The notes under the pieces: model-generated | Told to the model about the DNA's origin: nothing | Database searches by the model: none | Seen by the model: only the letters and a program-made list of their open reading frames with translations | Shown: one piece after another, positions 1 through 9,392 of the stretch | Numbering within the stretch: the first letter of the stretch is position 1 | Layout of the letters: each line of letters opens with the position of its first letter | Assembly: GCF_003426735.1 (NCBI RefSeq) | Contig: NZ_QVON01000011.1 | Location: 1-64,000, forward strand | Length of the DNA stretch: 64,000 nt | Origin: Arenibacter sp. P308M17 | GTDB taxonomy: Bacteria > Bacteroidota > Bacteroidia > Flavobacteriales > Flavobacteriaceae | Direction: 5' to 3' | Program-made: the position numbers and the translations under genes

Positions 1-76
1 ACAATTTAATACTTTTTACCTGAACCGCAAAATAACGGAACGTAAAAATTGACGCCACCCGCGTTAGGCCTGCCCG

Positions 77-105
77 CCGGAAGGGGGCGCAGCGCCATCC
101 CCCGG
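77..105. other. GC-rich hairpin upstream of the thrS promoter
   Basis: A short GC-rich island in otherwise AT-rich DNA. GGCGC at 86-90 pairs with GCGCC at 92-96, flanked by runs of G and C that extend the stem. It lies upstream of the thrS promoter, so it is not part of the thrS leader. It may be the end of an upstream repeat or a terminator without a clear T-tract. Function unknown. Confidence 0.3.
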
Positions 106-205
106 AGCAAAGCAAAGGATACAGAACAGCACACGGCCAGACAAAAGGAGGGAACGCCAAACAACTATTCCATATATGTACAAACAAAATCGTTCCTATT
201 ATATA

Positions 206-236
206 TTGCCAACTTAAATACTAGATGTTATCTTTG
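206..236 (+). promoter_or_regulatory. Bacteroidota-type promoter of the thrS operon
   Basis: TTG at 206-208 is followed after 20 bp by TATCTTTG at 229-236. This matches the Bacteroidota primary sigma consensus (TTG at -33, TAnnTTTG at -7). Transcription should start near 242, giving a leader of about 16 nt before thrS. Confidence 0.7.
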
Positions 237-258
237 CACACTTATTACGACAAAAAAC

Positions 259-2199
259 ATGATCAAAATAACTTTACCGGACGGGAGCATTAGGGAATAT
301 GCAGAAGGGACTACACCTTTAGGGGTTGCCAAAAGCATAAGCGAAGGTCTGGCACGAAATATAATTTCCGCAAAATTTAATGGGGTCACCGTTGAAACCG
401 CAACACCATTAAAGGAAAACGGATCCCTTATCCTATATAGTTGGAACGACAAGGAAGGAAAAACCGCCTTCTGGCATTCCACCTCCCATGTTGTGGCCCA
501 AGCCCTGGAAGAACTGTACCCCGGTGTAAAACTGACCATAGGGCCGGCCATTGATAACGGATTTTATTATGATGTAGATTTGGCAGAAGGCAGCATTTCC
601 GAAAAGGACTTTCCAGAAATTGAAAAGAAGGCCCTCGAAATTGCTAGGGGAAAACACGATTTTAAGATGCGCTCCGCCACCAAGGCAGAAGCATTGGAAC
701 TATACCGATCCCAAGGGAACCAATACAAGGTAGAACTCATAGAAAATCTGGAAGACGGCACCATTACCTTCTGTGACCACGACACCTTCACCGATCTATG
801 CAGGGGAGGACACATCCCCAATACCGGTATCATAAAGGCCATCAAAATATTGAGCGTAGCCGGTGCCTATTGGAGGGGGAACGAAAAAAATAATCAGTTG
901 ACCAGGGTTTATGGTATTTCCTTTCCGAAACAGAAAGAACTTACCGAGTACCTGGAACTATTGGAAGAGGCCAAGAAAAGGGACCATAGGAAACTGGGCA
1001 AGGAATTGGAACTGTTCACCTTTTCCCAAAAAGTAGGACAAGGCCTCCCCTTATGGCTTCCAAAAGGAGCTGCTTTACGGGAACGCTTGGAGAATTTTTT
1101 AAAGAAAGCACAGAAGAAAGCCGGATACGAGATGGTAGTTACCCCACATATAGGACAAAAAGAACTATATGTAACCTCGGGTCATTATGCCAAATACGGG
1201 GAAGACAGCTTTCAACCCATAAAGACCCCAAAAGAAGATGAGGAGTTCCTGTTGAAGCCAATGAACTGTCCACATCACTGTGAAATATACAACACCAAGC
1301 CATTTAGTTATAGGGAACTTCCGAAAAGATATGCTGAATTCGGAACAGTTTACCGTTATGAACAGAGTGGAGAACTACATGGCCTTACCAGAGTACGTGG
1401 CTTTACTCAAGATGATGCCCACATTTTCTGTACCCCTGATCAGTTGGCGGATGAGTTTAAAAACGTTATAGACCTTACCTTATATGTATTGGGATCATTG
1501 GGCTTCGGTAATTTTACTGCCCAGGTATCCGTAAGGGATTTGGAGAAACCTGAAAAATATATAGGCTCTGTCGAAAACTGGGAAAAGGCGGAAAACGCCA
1601 TAATCAATGCCGCCAAAGAAAAAGGGTTGAATTTTGTGATAGAAAGTGGCGAAGCTGCATTTTATGGCCCCAAGTTGGATTTTATGGTAAAGGACGCCCT
1701 TGGCAGGAACTGGCAGTTGGGAACCATCCAAGTGGACTACAATCTCCCAGAGCGTTTTGACCTTACCTATAAAGGTAGCGACAATGAACTTCATAGACCG
1801 GTTATGATCCATAGGGCACCTTTCGGAAGTATGGAGCGTTTTATAGCCTTATTACTGGAACACACCGGTGGGAATTTTCCACTTTGGCTGATGCCGGAGC
1901 AAGCCATAATCCTCCCTGTCAGCGAAAAACATGAAATATATGCCCAAAAAGTTTTAAATTCCTTAGAAAATAACGACATTCGCGCCCTCATTGACAACCG
2001 AAACGAAACGGTGGGCAAGAAAATACGTGAAGCAGAAATGAATAAAATTCCATTTATGCTGATCGTAGGGGAGAATGAAGAAAAAGAGGAAACCATTTCC
2101 ATTAGGAGACACGGTGGCGAAGATTTAGGCGCCATCTCCGTAAAAGCCTTTACCGACTTGGTAATAAATGAAATAAACAGTACCTTAAAGTCGTTTTAA
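259..2199 (+). CDS. thrS: Threonyl-tRNA synthetase
   Basis: Class II aminoacyl-tRNA synthetase that charges tRNA-Thr in the cytoplasm; 646 aa, the usual length. An N-terminal TGS domain (about 1-61) is followed by the editing domain with HxxxH (H73, H77) and CRGGH. The catalytic core carries MNCPHH and the motif 2 stretch [11 protein letters not shown], and an anticodon-binding domain follows from about residue 540. The ATG at 259 is chosen because MIKITLPDG is the conserved TGS start and sits about 16 nt after the predicted transcription start. An upstream TTG at 49 would add 70 unrelated residues and lies before the promoter. It heads the thrS-infC-rpmI-rplT order. Confidence 0.97.
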   Translation: MIKITLPDGSIREYAEGTTPLGVAKSISEGLARNIISAKFNGVTVETATPLKENGSLILYSWNDKEGKTAFWHSTSHVVAQALEELYPGVKLTIGPAIDNGFYYDVDLAEGSISEKDFPEIEKKALEIARGKHDFKMRSATKAEALELYRSQGNQYKVELIENLEDGTITFCDHDTFTDLCRGGHIPNTGIIKAIKILSVAGAYWRGNEKNNQLTRVYGISFPKQKELTEYLELLEEAKKRDHRKLGKELELFTFSQKVGQGLPLWLPKGAALRERLENFLKKAQKKAGYEMVVTPHIGQKELYVTSGHYAKYGEDSFQPIKTPKEDEEFLLKPMNCPHHCEIYNTKPFSYRELPKRYAEFGTVYRYEQSGELHGLTRVRGFTQDDAHIFCTPDQLADEFKNVIDLTLYVLGSLGFGNFTAQVSVRDLEKPEKYIGSVENWEKAENAIINAAKEKGLNFVIESGEAAFYGPKLDFMVKDALGRNWQLGTIQVDYNLPERFDLTYKGSDNELHRPVMIHRAPFGSMERFIALLLEHTGGNFPLWLMPEQAIILPVSEKHEIYAQKVLNSLENNDIRALIDNRNETVGKKIREAEMNKIPFMLIVGENEEKEETISIRRHGGEDLGAISVKAFTDLVINEINSTLKSF

Positions 2200-2307
2200 A
2201 AATTGCCTCCCCGGGATTAGTTTAAAAAAACGGATCCACCCCTCCCAAGGAGCGGTACAAACGGAAAGAGGTTTAAGAAGTAAATGTTTAACTAAAAAGA
2301 TTACGTC

Positions 2308-2862
2308 ATAGCAATTAGAAAAAGATTTAGACCCCAACCTAGGAGGGAAAATAAAAACCCCCACAATATTAATGAAAGTATTTCATCGCCCAAGGTTAGG
2401 TTGGTTGGCGACAATGTAGAAGTAGGTGTATACAACACCCGCGAAGCCTTGGCGAAAGCAGAGGAACTAGAATTGGATTTAGTAGAAATTTCTCCCAAAG
2501 CCGATCCGCCTGTTTGTAAAATTATAGATTACAAGAAATTCCTTTACGAGCAAAAGAAAAGGGAGAAGGTCATGAAGGCGAAAGCCACCAAAGTAATCGT
2601 AAAAGAAATAAGGTTTGGTCCACAAACGGATGACCATGATTACGAGTTTAAGAAGAAACACGCAGAAAAATTCTTAAAAGATGGTGCAAAACTAAAGGCT
2701 TATGTATTTTTCAAAGGTCGTTCCATTGTTTATAAAGACCAAGGGGAGATATTATTGCTTAAGTTGGCATCCGAATTGGAAGATTTGGGAAAAGTAGAAC
2801 AAATGCCCAAACTTGAAGGTAAGCGAATGACCATGTTTATTGCCCCAAAAACAAAAAAATAA
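2308..2862 (+). CDS. infC: Translation initiation factor IF-3, non-AUG start
   Basis: IF-3 binds the 30S subunit and enforces start-codon and initiator-tRNA selection. The protein contains the conserved [31 protein letters not shown] and [14 protein letters not shown] stretches and is about 184 aa from the proposed start. No ATG, GTG or TTG gives a full N-terminus: the first TTG (2401) falls inside the conserved N domain. In frame upstream, after a TAA at 2293, the reading is [18 protein letters not shown], beginning at ATA (2308) with a second candidate at ATT (2314). Both are codons IF-3 discriminates against, which fits the autoregulation known from the AUU start of E. coli infC. Which of the two is used is uncertain. 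Confidence 0.93.
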   Translation: MAIRKRFRPQPRRENKNPHNINESISSPKVRLVGDNVEVGVYNTREALAKAEELELDLVEISPKADPPVCKIIDYKKFLYEQKKREKVMKAKATKVIVKEIRFGPQTDDHDYEFKKKHAEKFLKDGAKLKAYVFFKGRSIVYKDQGEILLLKLASELEDLGKVEQMPKLEGKRMTMFIAPKTKK

Positions 2863-2957
2863 ACCATGGCCACATGGCATTGGTCAGCAAAATAAATGCT
2901 AAAATATGTTTTTAGCGTAAAGATAGTAAGCGAGATAAATTAATAAATAGGAAGAAA

Positions 2958-3155
2958 ATGCCTAAACAGAAAACAAAATCCAGTGCCAAAAAGCGATTTA
3001 AGCTTACCGGTAGTGGTAAAATTAAAAGAAAGCACGCCTTTAAGAGCCATATTCTAACGAAGAAGTCCAAAAAGCGTAAGCTGGCGTTAACCCACTCTGG
3101 ACTGGTTCACGAGGCGGATGTTAACAGTATTAAGGAACAATTGCGTTTAAAGTAA
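2958..3155 (+). CDS. rpmI: 50S ribosomal protein L35
   Basis: Small, very basic ribosomal protein of 65 aa, the normal L35 length. It begins [20 protein letters not shown], contains [11 protein letters not shown], and ends in a lysine/arginine-rich tail. It sits between infC and rplT, the conserved bacterial order, 95 bp after infC. It is probably cotranscribed from the thrS promoter and subject to the autogenous control known for this cluster, although no specific leader structure is visible before it. Confidence 0.96.
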   Translation: MPKQKTKSSAKKRFKLTGSGKIKRKHAFKSHILTKKSKKRKLALTHSGLVHEADVNSIKEQLRLK

Positions 3156-3283
3156 TCGTTCCAACGGTAATTATTAACCCTGGAGTTGGGCCAAAATATT
3201 TGTAATTGTAGATCTAATATTTACGGTTTAAATAAAAAAAGTGTCGATTATCGACCGCCTACTACAAAAAAACAATTAAAATT

Positions 3284-3628
3284 ATGCCAAGATCAGTAAA
3301 TTCAGTTGCTTCCAGAGCCAGAAGAAAAAAGGTAATGAAGCAGGCCAAAGGATACTTTGGAAGACGTAAAAACGTTTGGACAGTAGCCAAAAACGCGGTT
3401 GAAAAAGCAATGTTATATGCTTACAGAGACCGTAGAAACAAGAAAAGAAATTTCCGTTCCCTATGGATTACCCGTATCAATGCAGGTGCCAGATTGCACG
3501 GAATGTCCTATTCCCAGTTTATGGGCAAGGTAAAAGCCAACAACATAGAGCTAAACCGTAAGGTATTGGCGGATTTGGCCATGAACCACCCAGAGGCTTT
3601 CAAAGCTATTGTGAACAAAGTAAAATAA
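3284..3628 (+). CDS. rplT: 50S ribosomal protein L20
   Basis: Early-assembly 23S rRNA-binding protein, 114 aa. It begins [20 protein letters not shown], contains [20 protein letters not shown] and ends with the globular rRNA-binding half ([12 protein letters not shown]). The 128-bp gap after rpmI holds a small hairpin (GTCGA at 3243-3247, TCGAC at 3251-3255). This could be a leader element for L20 autoregulation, but I cannot match it to a known L20 leader. An intrinsic terminator follows the gene, so this is the end of the operon. Confidence 0.97.
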   Translation: MPRSVNSVASRARRKKVMKQAKGYFGRRKNVWTVAKNAVEKAMLYAYRDRRNKKRNFRSLWITRINAGARLHGMSYSQFMGKVKANNIELNRKVLADLAMNHPEAFKAIVNKVK

Positions 3629-3654
3629 ATTAATAAACTTATCTCGTTTATAAG

Positions 3655-3684
3655 AACCTGTTCCAAATGGAGCAGGTTTTTTTT
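3655..3684 (+). terminator. Intrinsic terminator after rplT
   Basis: AACCTGTTCC pairs with GGAGCAGGTT (one G-U) around an AAAT loop and is followed by eight T. It ends the thrS-infC-rpmI-rplT operon. Confidence 0.85.
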
Positions 3685-4323
3685 ATGCGTTGTATCATGC
3701 ATGTCTTTAGGGAGAAATGGGATTATAGGCCTGATTCAGTGTTTCAAACTTAGAAGGTGATCAAGTGTTATGTTAAGTATGTTTTTCCTTTGAATTCAGG
3801 CCTCGACTGCGCTCGACGGGACAATCGATCGTAACTTCGAGACCCAAGAAATGTTATTCTTCAAGCGGATAAATTGACATTATTTCAAAAATTTGATTTT
3901 GAAGTATATAACAAATACGATACCGGTAGAGGGATAGTTAAAGGTTTCTGTTATAAATTGGAGGTTTCCAGGTCGTCATTTCGAATGCATATGAGAAACT
4001 GAAGGTTCACGAATACACCTAAAATAATATGGCATGAGCTAAATCGCACATCTAGCTCCTGGCCAATGTGACTTCTTGTCGTCCCGAAAAGGGACTCTGT
4101 CGAAGTGACTACCGTTGCCAAGTTCATATCATTAATATTGAAATTCTTAATAAAGATGTTAATGGTAGCCTGCCCGTGTCGTTCAGACGAGCGGAGTCGA
4201 GAAGTTATTTCTCAATTAAATTAACACTAGATCTGTGCTTTATCTAAAATCATATCTTTTATAGCTACACCCTATATATTATAAAATAGGTAATCCCGTA
4301 ATTTACATATAAAACCCAATTGC
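3685..4323. repeat. Gene-free stretch with degenerate intergenic repeats
   Basis: No supportable gene in about 640 bp. It carries fragments of one imperfect palindromic family: CTCGACTGCGCTCGACGGG near 3803-3821, GTCCCGAAAAGGGACT with TGTCGAAGTGAC near 4081-4112, and GACGAGCGGAGTCGAGA near 4185-4202. These share a TCGA-NGCG-TCGA type core and look like decayed copies of a dispersed intergenic repeat. No promoter or structured RNA is convincing. Confidence 0.5.
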
Positions 4324-4746
4324 CTAAACCCCGAAATAGCTTACTACCAAATTACGGCCATGGGCATTATTCCTGTGTTCGCACAAATAAATCCCCTGCC
4401 AAATTCCCAAATTTAATTTCCCATTGCTAATAGGTATCTGTACGGAAGCCCCCATTAAAGAGGATTTTATATGCGCGGGCATGTCGTCCGAACCTTCATA
4501 GTCATGAAGGTAATAGGGTGCATTTTCCGGAACCATAACATTCATATGACTTTCAAAATCGGATCTAACGGTAGCATCCGCATTTTCATTTATGGTCAGG
4601 CTGGCAGAAGTATGCTTTATAAACACCTGCAACATGCCCATTTGAATTCTATTTAAATGGGAAAGCTGCTCTAGAATGGTATCCGTAATTAAATGAAACC
4701 CTCTTTTATAAGCCTTTAAACGCAACTCTTTCTGATAAAACTGCAT
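4324..4746 (-). CDS. YjbQ / UPF0047 family protein
   Basis: 140 aa. The family fold is clear from FHLITDTILEQL at the N-terminus, HTSASLTINENADATVRSDF in the middle, and the C-terminal LGIWQGIYLCEHRNNAHGR. YjbQ proteins form trimers with a metal-like histidine cluster; some have weak thiamine-phosphate synthase activity, but the physiological role is unsettled. The ATG at 4746 (MQFYQKEL) is preferred because homologues begin at this point; ATG 4752 and a TTG at 4773 are alternatives. No thiamine gene or TPP riboswitch is nearby. It is divergent from the HAD phosphatase gene. Confidence 0.85.
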   Translation of the reverse strand: MQFYQKELRLKAYKRGFHLITDTILEQLSHLNRIQMGMLQVFIKHTSASLTINENADATVRSDFESHMNVMVPENAPYYLHDYEGSDDMPAHIKSSLMGASVQIPISNGKLNLGIWQGIYLCEHRNNAHGRNLVVSYFGV

Positions 4747-4839
4747 AACCATCTGTATTTGAAATTTATTCAAATTTCGATAAATATTAAGAAATGTGAA
4801 ACTTTATGCAAGAAGGTCTTTAAATAGGGCAATAACAAA

Positions 4840-4847
4840 TACCTTTG
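4840..4847 (+). promoter_or_regulatory. -7 promoter element of the HAD phosphatase gene
   Basis: TACCTTTG fits TAnnTTTG exactly. No good TTG lies at the usual spacing upstream. The predicted start point near 4853 would leave a leader of only about 12 nt. Confidence 0.5.
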
Positions 4848-4864
4848 CACCTTAAATTAATGGA

Positions 4865-5662
4865 ATGGATTTATCAAAGGTAAAAATGGTGGTCACCGAT
4901 ATGGATGGCACCTTATTGAACTCCAAACATGAAGTAAGTAACAAATTCTTCCAATTGTTCGAAGAATTAAAGAAACGGGACATTAGGTTTGTTGCGGCAA
5001 GTGGACGGCAATACAACAGTATAGTGGACAAATTGAATACCATTAAGGACGATATTATAATTGTAGCAGAAAATGGGGCATTTGTTAAAGAGCAGGACCA
5101 GGAATTATTGGCTACCCCTTTGAACCAAACCATTATTAAGGATATTATAGAATTATTACGGAATGTTGCGGACATTCATCCTGTGCTATGCGGAAAGAAC
5201 AATGCCTACATCAATGGAAATTCAGATGAATTCATAAACAAGTTAAGGGAATACTATTCCGAGTTCAGTATCCTAAACGACATTGCCTCCTTTGATGGCG
5301 AAGTCTTAAAAATAGCTATTTACCATTTTGAAAGTTCTGAAAAATATATCCTTCCCTTGGTAAATCATTTGGAATCCATATTAAAGGTCAAGGTTTCTGG
5401 AGAGCATTGGTTGGATATTTCCCATATGAACGCCAACAAAGGCTATGCCCTACAACATATTCAAGAAAAGTACGGAATTGGCAGACAGGAAACCTTGGTT
5501 TTTGGAGATTACAATAACGACTTGGAAATGTTGGCAATGGCCGATCTTAGTTTTGCCATGGCCAATGCCCATCCCAATGTAACCGCGGCGGCAAAATATA
5601 GGACAAAGAGCAATGATGAGAGCGGCGTGGAGGATATTTTAGAAAAGTTGCTCAATTCTTAG
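4865..5662 (+). CDS. Cof-type HAD-superfamily phosphatase
   Basis: 265 aa, the typical length for the Cof/YidA subfamily (HAD type IIB). Motif I is DMDGTLL with the nucleophile D12 and acid/base D14. A C2-type cap domain occupies the middle, and motif IV is GDYNNDLEML followed by AMANAHPNV. Enzymes of this subfamily dephosphorylate sugar phosphates and cofactors such as pyridoxal phosphate or FMN; the substrate cannot be read from sequence. It is monocistronic between divergent and convergent neighbours. Confidence 0.92.
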   Translation: MDLSKVKMVVTDMDGTLLNSKHEVSNKFFQLFEELKKRDIRFVAASGRQYNSIVDKLNTIKDDIIIVAENGAFVKEQDQELLATPLNQTIIKDIIELLRNVADIHPVLCGKNNAYINGNSDEFINKLREYYSEFSILNDIASFDGEVLKIAIYHFESSEKYILPLVNHLESILKVKVSGEHWLDISHMNANKGYALQHIQEKYGIGRQETLVFGDYNNDLEMLAMADLSFAMANAHPNVTAAAKYRTKSNDESGVEDILEKLLNS

Positions 5663-5790
5663 AAACTGTTTAAATACTACCCATATTTTTGAAATAAATG
5701 TAGTTCTATTCTAGTTTCTCTTTTCATTATTCTCACTTGTCTTTTTAGGTCTTTGATTAGCCAAAGCGAAACCGGAAATTAAAACACCCC

Positions 5791-6834
5791 TTATAGACCA
5801 ATTAGGCTGTACGGTATCTCCAAAAACAGCGAGAATATGGAATAAGTTGCCTGTCTAAGTAGACTCGGCAAATAGCCCATGGTTCTTTTAAAGGCGGCAG
5901 TAAAATGTTGCGGATTGGAATAACCAACCTCATATGCCGCCTGTGCAACGGAAATATGGTCTTCCACAATCCTTTTTTTTGCTTCTTCCATTCGTAAACC
6001 CGTAATATACTTATAAACAGTTGTGCCATAGACCTTCTTAAAATCCCTTTTCAGTTTTGTGGCATTGAATCCCGCCAATTCCGCTAAATTCATAATATTG
6101 AGTGGCTTTTTTAAATTCTTTCTTATATGTGATTCTACCTTAACCAAGGTTAAATAGTCTGCATCCGGGATTTTGATATTGCTTTCCAAAACTTTTGAGG
6201 TATGTTTCCCCAATAAAAAATCGATCAACAAGGCTGTTAGTTTACTTTCCAAATACCTTTGTCTCACCTGGCCCGTATATGGACATTGCAAAATCTCATT
6301 AACCTTACTGATCAATAGCTGGGATATAGGCCTACTTTTCTCCCAAAGCATGAAGGGTTTTAAATTGGAAATAGCGCTATGTAGTTTTAAAAATGGTTTT
6401 TTTAACTCTGATCGCAATAGGTGCTGCAAATAATCATGCGCAACATATATTTCAAAGATTTTGGATTTTTCATTTAAGAATATATCCTTTCCCTCCATAA
6501 TCGGCAAATAAAACATATTGCAATAGTTCTCAGGAATATGAATCGAAGTTTCATCCACTATACGCGATTCATAGCTATACCCACCTTCCAATGTGAAATG
6601 GAATTTTAAAATGGGACGATCACTTGAAACTCCCACTTCAAATCCGTCAGCCTTAGACATCATTTTATGGAAAAATGGGGAACATGCTACCACTACCCCA
6701 CCTTCTTTATTATCTGTTTCAACTACATTGTATTGTACCGAATTTTCAATATAGGAATTTTTAAAAAATTCTTCCGTAACAATGTTCCTATACAGATATT
6801 GTTCATTGCCCTGCTTTTTAAGCCTCCATTTCAT
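5791..6834 (-). CDS. AraC-family regulator, PchR-like, of the adjacent TonB locus
   Basis: 347 aa. The C-terminal 100 residues (about 230-328) contain the two helix-turn-helix units of AraC proteins (LNIMNLAELAGFNATKLKRD and ISVAQAAYEVGYSNPQHFTA). The N-terminal 220 residues have no recognised cupin motif and resemble the PchR-type effector domain that senses ferri-siderophores with its cognate receptor. The gene is divergent from the TonB receptor gene with a 120-bp shared control region, the usual arrangement for local regulators of siderophore receptors. Regulation of that operon is inferred from position. Confidence 0.88.
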   Translation of the reverse strand: MKWRLKKQGNEQYLYRNIVTEEFFKNSYIENSVQYNVVETDNKEGGVVVACSPFFHKMMSKADGFEVGVSSDRPILKFHFTLEGGYSYESRIVDETSIHIPENYCNMFYLPIMEGKDIFLNEKSKIFEIYVAHDYLQHLLRSELKKPFLKLHSAISNLKPFMLWEKSRPISQLLISKVNEILQCPYTGQVRQRYLESKLTALLIDFLLGKHTSKVLESNIKIPDADYLTLVKVESHIRKNLKKPLNIMNLAELAGFNATKLKRDFKKVYGTTVYKYITGLRMEEAKKRIVEDHISVAQAAYEVGYSNPQHFTAAFKRTMGYLPSLLRQATYSIFSLFLEIPYSLIGL

Positions 6835-6893
6835 TACTTCCTTTTTCGTATTTAATAGTTCCTTTTGCGTTATTCCTGCCCAAAATCCTAGAT

Positions 6894-6924
6894 TAGTTTT
6901 GTAAAGTATTTATTTAGACTAAAT
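6894..6924 (+). promoter_or_regulatory. Promoter -7 element and palindromic operator of the TonB operon
   Basis: TAGTTTTG at 6894-6901 matches TAnnTTTG. Just downstream of the expected start point lies ATTTAG-A-CTAAAT at 6912-6924, a perfect 6-bp inverted repeat around one base. The position suits repression, for example by a Fur-type iron regulator, or binding of the divergent AraC protein. The nearest upstream TTG (6865-6867) is 26 bp away, longer than usual, consistent with an activated promoter. Confidence 0.5.
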
Positions 6925-6954
6925 CTTAATAGCAAAAATAGCTTTTTTAATAAT

Positions 6955-9366
6955 ATGAAAAACATATTTACGGCTTTCTTACTTATATTTTTCTTGTCTG
7001 CCATAGGGCAGGAAGCCTTAGGAACAATATCAGGTACGGTAAGTGACGCTACAGGAAAGCCTTTGCCCTATGCAAGTGTTTTGGTAGAAGGCCTAAAACT
7101 TGGGGTTCTTACAGACGATTATGGACAATACTACATTGACAAATTATCATCGGGAAAGCACAAGGTAGTGGCTTCCTATATCGGCTACGGTACACGCTCC
7201 AACACCTTTGAGATCGGTAAAAACGGAAATAATATTAAAATTAATTTTGCCCTACAGGAAAACATAGAGAATCTGGATGAGGTAACCGTTAACGGCAAGA
7301 CCAAGGAAACCGAGCTCGAGACCGAGGGCTTTGCCGTAAATGCCGTAACAACAAAGGAAGCCAGTCTAAGAAATATACAGACCAACGAATTGTTAAACAC
7401 AACGGTTGGTGTAAAAGTTCGTCATAATGGGGGTTTGGGTGCCGATGTTAGTTATAGTTTAAATGGATTATCGGGCAACTCCGTTCGAATTTTTATTGAC
7501 GGAATCCCCATTTCCACATACGGCTCCTCATTTAACATAAACAGCATACCCCCCTCAATGATCAAGCAAATTGAGGTGTACAAAGGAGTGGTGCCCGGGC
7601 ATTTGGCAGATGATGCCTTAGGGGGAGCCATTAATATAGTACTTCATAAAGAGGCAAAAACCAATTTAAATGCCTCAGTTTCCTATGGGTCTTTTAACAC
7701 TTTACAAACCAATGTAAATGGCCTGTACCGTTTTGATAAATCAGGGCTGACCTTAAAGGCATCGCTTTTTCATAATTATTCCGATAATGATTACAAAGTT
7801 TCGGGCAGAAGTGTAGTGGTTACGGGCTTGGGAGGCGTGCAGACCCCTATTACCGCCAAAAGGTTCAACGATGCCTATAGATCCACAGGGGGAATGGCAC
7901 AAATTGGTTATACCGATGTAAAATGGGCAGACCAATTTTTAGTTGGCCTTACCGCTTCCAATGATTATAAAGAAATTCAACATGGGGCCTTTATGACCAT
8001 CATGCCCTATAAGGGCAGGTTTATGGAGTCGGATGCCATGCTGGCCAACCTGACCTATCAAAAGAAAGATATTTTCACTAAAGGGCTGGATTTAAACGTA
8101 CACGGCCTGTACGGTAAGCGAAACCGTGCCGTTAACGATACCGTTGCTTGGGCCTACGGTTGGGACGGGGAACGGGCTATTGATTTTAGAGGGGATGAAT
8201 ACCAGTATTCATGGCGGTCCCAACAAGAAGGAGGCCCTACCCTGGCCAAAATCAATAGAAATGTAGCCTCCATAAGAACGGGACTCTCCTATGCTATTAA
8301 TGACCGGCATAAATTTTTGCTAAACCATGTCTATAGCGGAATCGATAGGGAAGATAGTGATGCCCTGAGGTCCGTATTGGAAAATACATTTAAAGGAACA
8401 AGGGATCTGTATAAAAATATATATTCGCTCACCTATCAATTAACAGCTATTGAAGATAGACTAAAAGCGAGTTTATTTGGAAAGTACTATCAACAGAAAA
8501 CGATAAGTATCGATCCCGCAATTGAGACAGACTCGAATGGAAACAACCAGATAGTGGACGAGGTTGTAAGCAGTAATAAGGAATATGAAGGATATGGGTT
8601 TGCGCTTTCCTATGCCCTTCTACCAAACATCACATTATTGACCTCGGCGGAAAAAGCAGTACGCCTGCCCAACGAAACAGAGATATTCGGGAATGATGGC
8701 GATAATGTAGTGGCCAATTCCAGTATAGATCCGGAACAGAGCAACAACTACAACCTTGGGTTCAGGCTTGGAACTTTTTCAATCAATAAGCATGATTTTA
8801 GTGTTTCGGCCAATTTTTTTACAAGAAATATCAAAGATAGGATCGGTCTGCCTATTGAAACGTCCTTAAATGTGGATGATGAATTAATTCTCTACGTAAA
8901 TCAAGGAAGCGGAACATCCAAGGGAGTGGACGCGCAATTGGACTATACATACAACAACAATTTTGGACTCAATTTTAATGTTTCCAAATTTGACCTGAAC
9001 ATTGTAAATAGAGGGATAAAAATCGACGTCCCCAACACCCCATTTTTTACTATGAATGCCGGTTTACGCTATTCGCTCCCAAATATAATTCAAAAAAAAT
9101 CGCACCTAAACCTATTCTACACCATGTACTTTACGGGCGAGTTTTCATACTTGGTCTCCCAAGGTAGAAATACCGTTGGAGATGATTTTTTTAAAGTACC
9201 CCAGCAAATGGCACAAGATCTAGGCCTTAGCTATGCCTTCCCGAACAACAGGTTTGTAATGAGTTTTGACATCAAAAATATAATGGACAAGCCGGTATAT
9301 GACAACTTATCGGTACAAAAACCGGGAAGGGCCTTTTACCTAAAACTGAATTACATAATCCAATAA
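6955..9366 (+). CDS. TonB-dependent receptor, probable siderophore receptor (XusA-like)
   Basis: 803 aa outer-membrane receptor. A Sec signal (MKNIFTAFLLIFFLSAIGQ) is followed by a CarboxypepD_reg-like domain (about 24-100, GTISGTVSDATGKPLPYASV). A plug domain (about 120-230, with RIFIDGIPISTYG and QIEVYKGVVPGHLADDALGG) comes next, then a 22-strand type beta-barrel ending in an aromatic strand (FYLKLNYIIQ). It lacks a SusD partner, so it is not a glycan SusCD pair. The PchR-like regulator upstream and the DUF4374 lipoprotein and PepSY reductase downstream point to ferri-siderophore uptake, as in the Bacteroides XusABC system. The exact ligand is unknown. Confidence 0.93.
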   Translation: MKNIFTAFLLIFFLSAIGQEALGTISGTVSDATGKPLPYASVLVEGLKLGVLTDDYGQYYIDKLSSGKHKVVASYIGYGTRSNTFEIGKNGNNIKINFALQENIENLDEVTVNGKTKETELETEGFAVNAVTTKEASLRNIQTNELLNTTVGVKVRHNGGLGADVSYSLNGLSGNSVRIFIDGIPISTYGSSFNINSIPPSMIKQIEVYKGVVPGHLADDALGGAINIVLHKEAKTNLNASVSYGSFNTLQTNVNGLYRFDKSGLTLKASLFHNYSDNDYKVSGRSVVVTGLGGVQTPITAKRFNDAYRSTGGMAQIGYTDVKWADQFLVGLTASNDYKEIQHGAFMTIMPYKGRFMESDAMLANLTYQKKDIFTKGLDLNVHGLYGKRNRAVNDTVAWAYGWDGERAIDFRGDEYQYSWRSQQEGGPTLAKINRNVASIRTGLSYAINDRHKFLLNHVYSGIDREDSDALRSVLENTFKGTRDLYKNIYSLTYQLTAIEDRLKASLFGKYYQQKTISIDPAIETDSNGNNQIVDEVVSSNKEYEGYGFALSYALLPNITLLTSAEKAVRLPNETEIFGNDGDNVVANSSIDPEQSNNYNLGFRLGTFSINKHDFSVSANFFTRNIKDRIGLPIETSLNVDDELILYVNQGSGTSKGVDAQLDYTYNNNFGLNFNVSKFDLNIVNRGIKIDVPNTPFFTMNAGLRYSLPNIIQKKSHLNLFYTMYFTGEFSYLVSQGRNTVGDDFFKVPQQMAQDLGLSYAFPNNRFVMSFDIKNIMDKPVYDNLSVQKPGRAFYLKLNYIIQ

Positions 9367-9392
9367 TTTATAACCTTTTAAATTTAACTATA

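Noticed and set aside
49-258. N-terminal extension of ThrS by 70 residues
   Set aside because: It would start before the well-matched promoter at 206-236, and the added residues do not resemble ThrS.
228-551. Minus-strand frames inside thrS and many similar antisense frames in other genes
   Set aside because: They lie opposite strongly conserved proteins, have no homologue-like motifs and no promoter; shadows of the real genes.
4747-4860. TPP riboswitch before the YjbQ gene
   Set aside because: No thiamine-box sequence such as CUGAGA is present in the short divergent gap.
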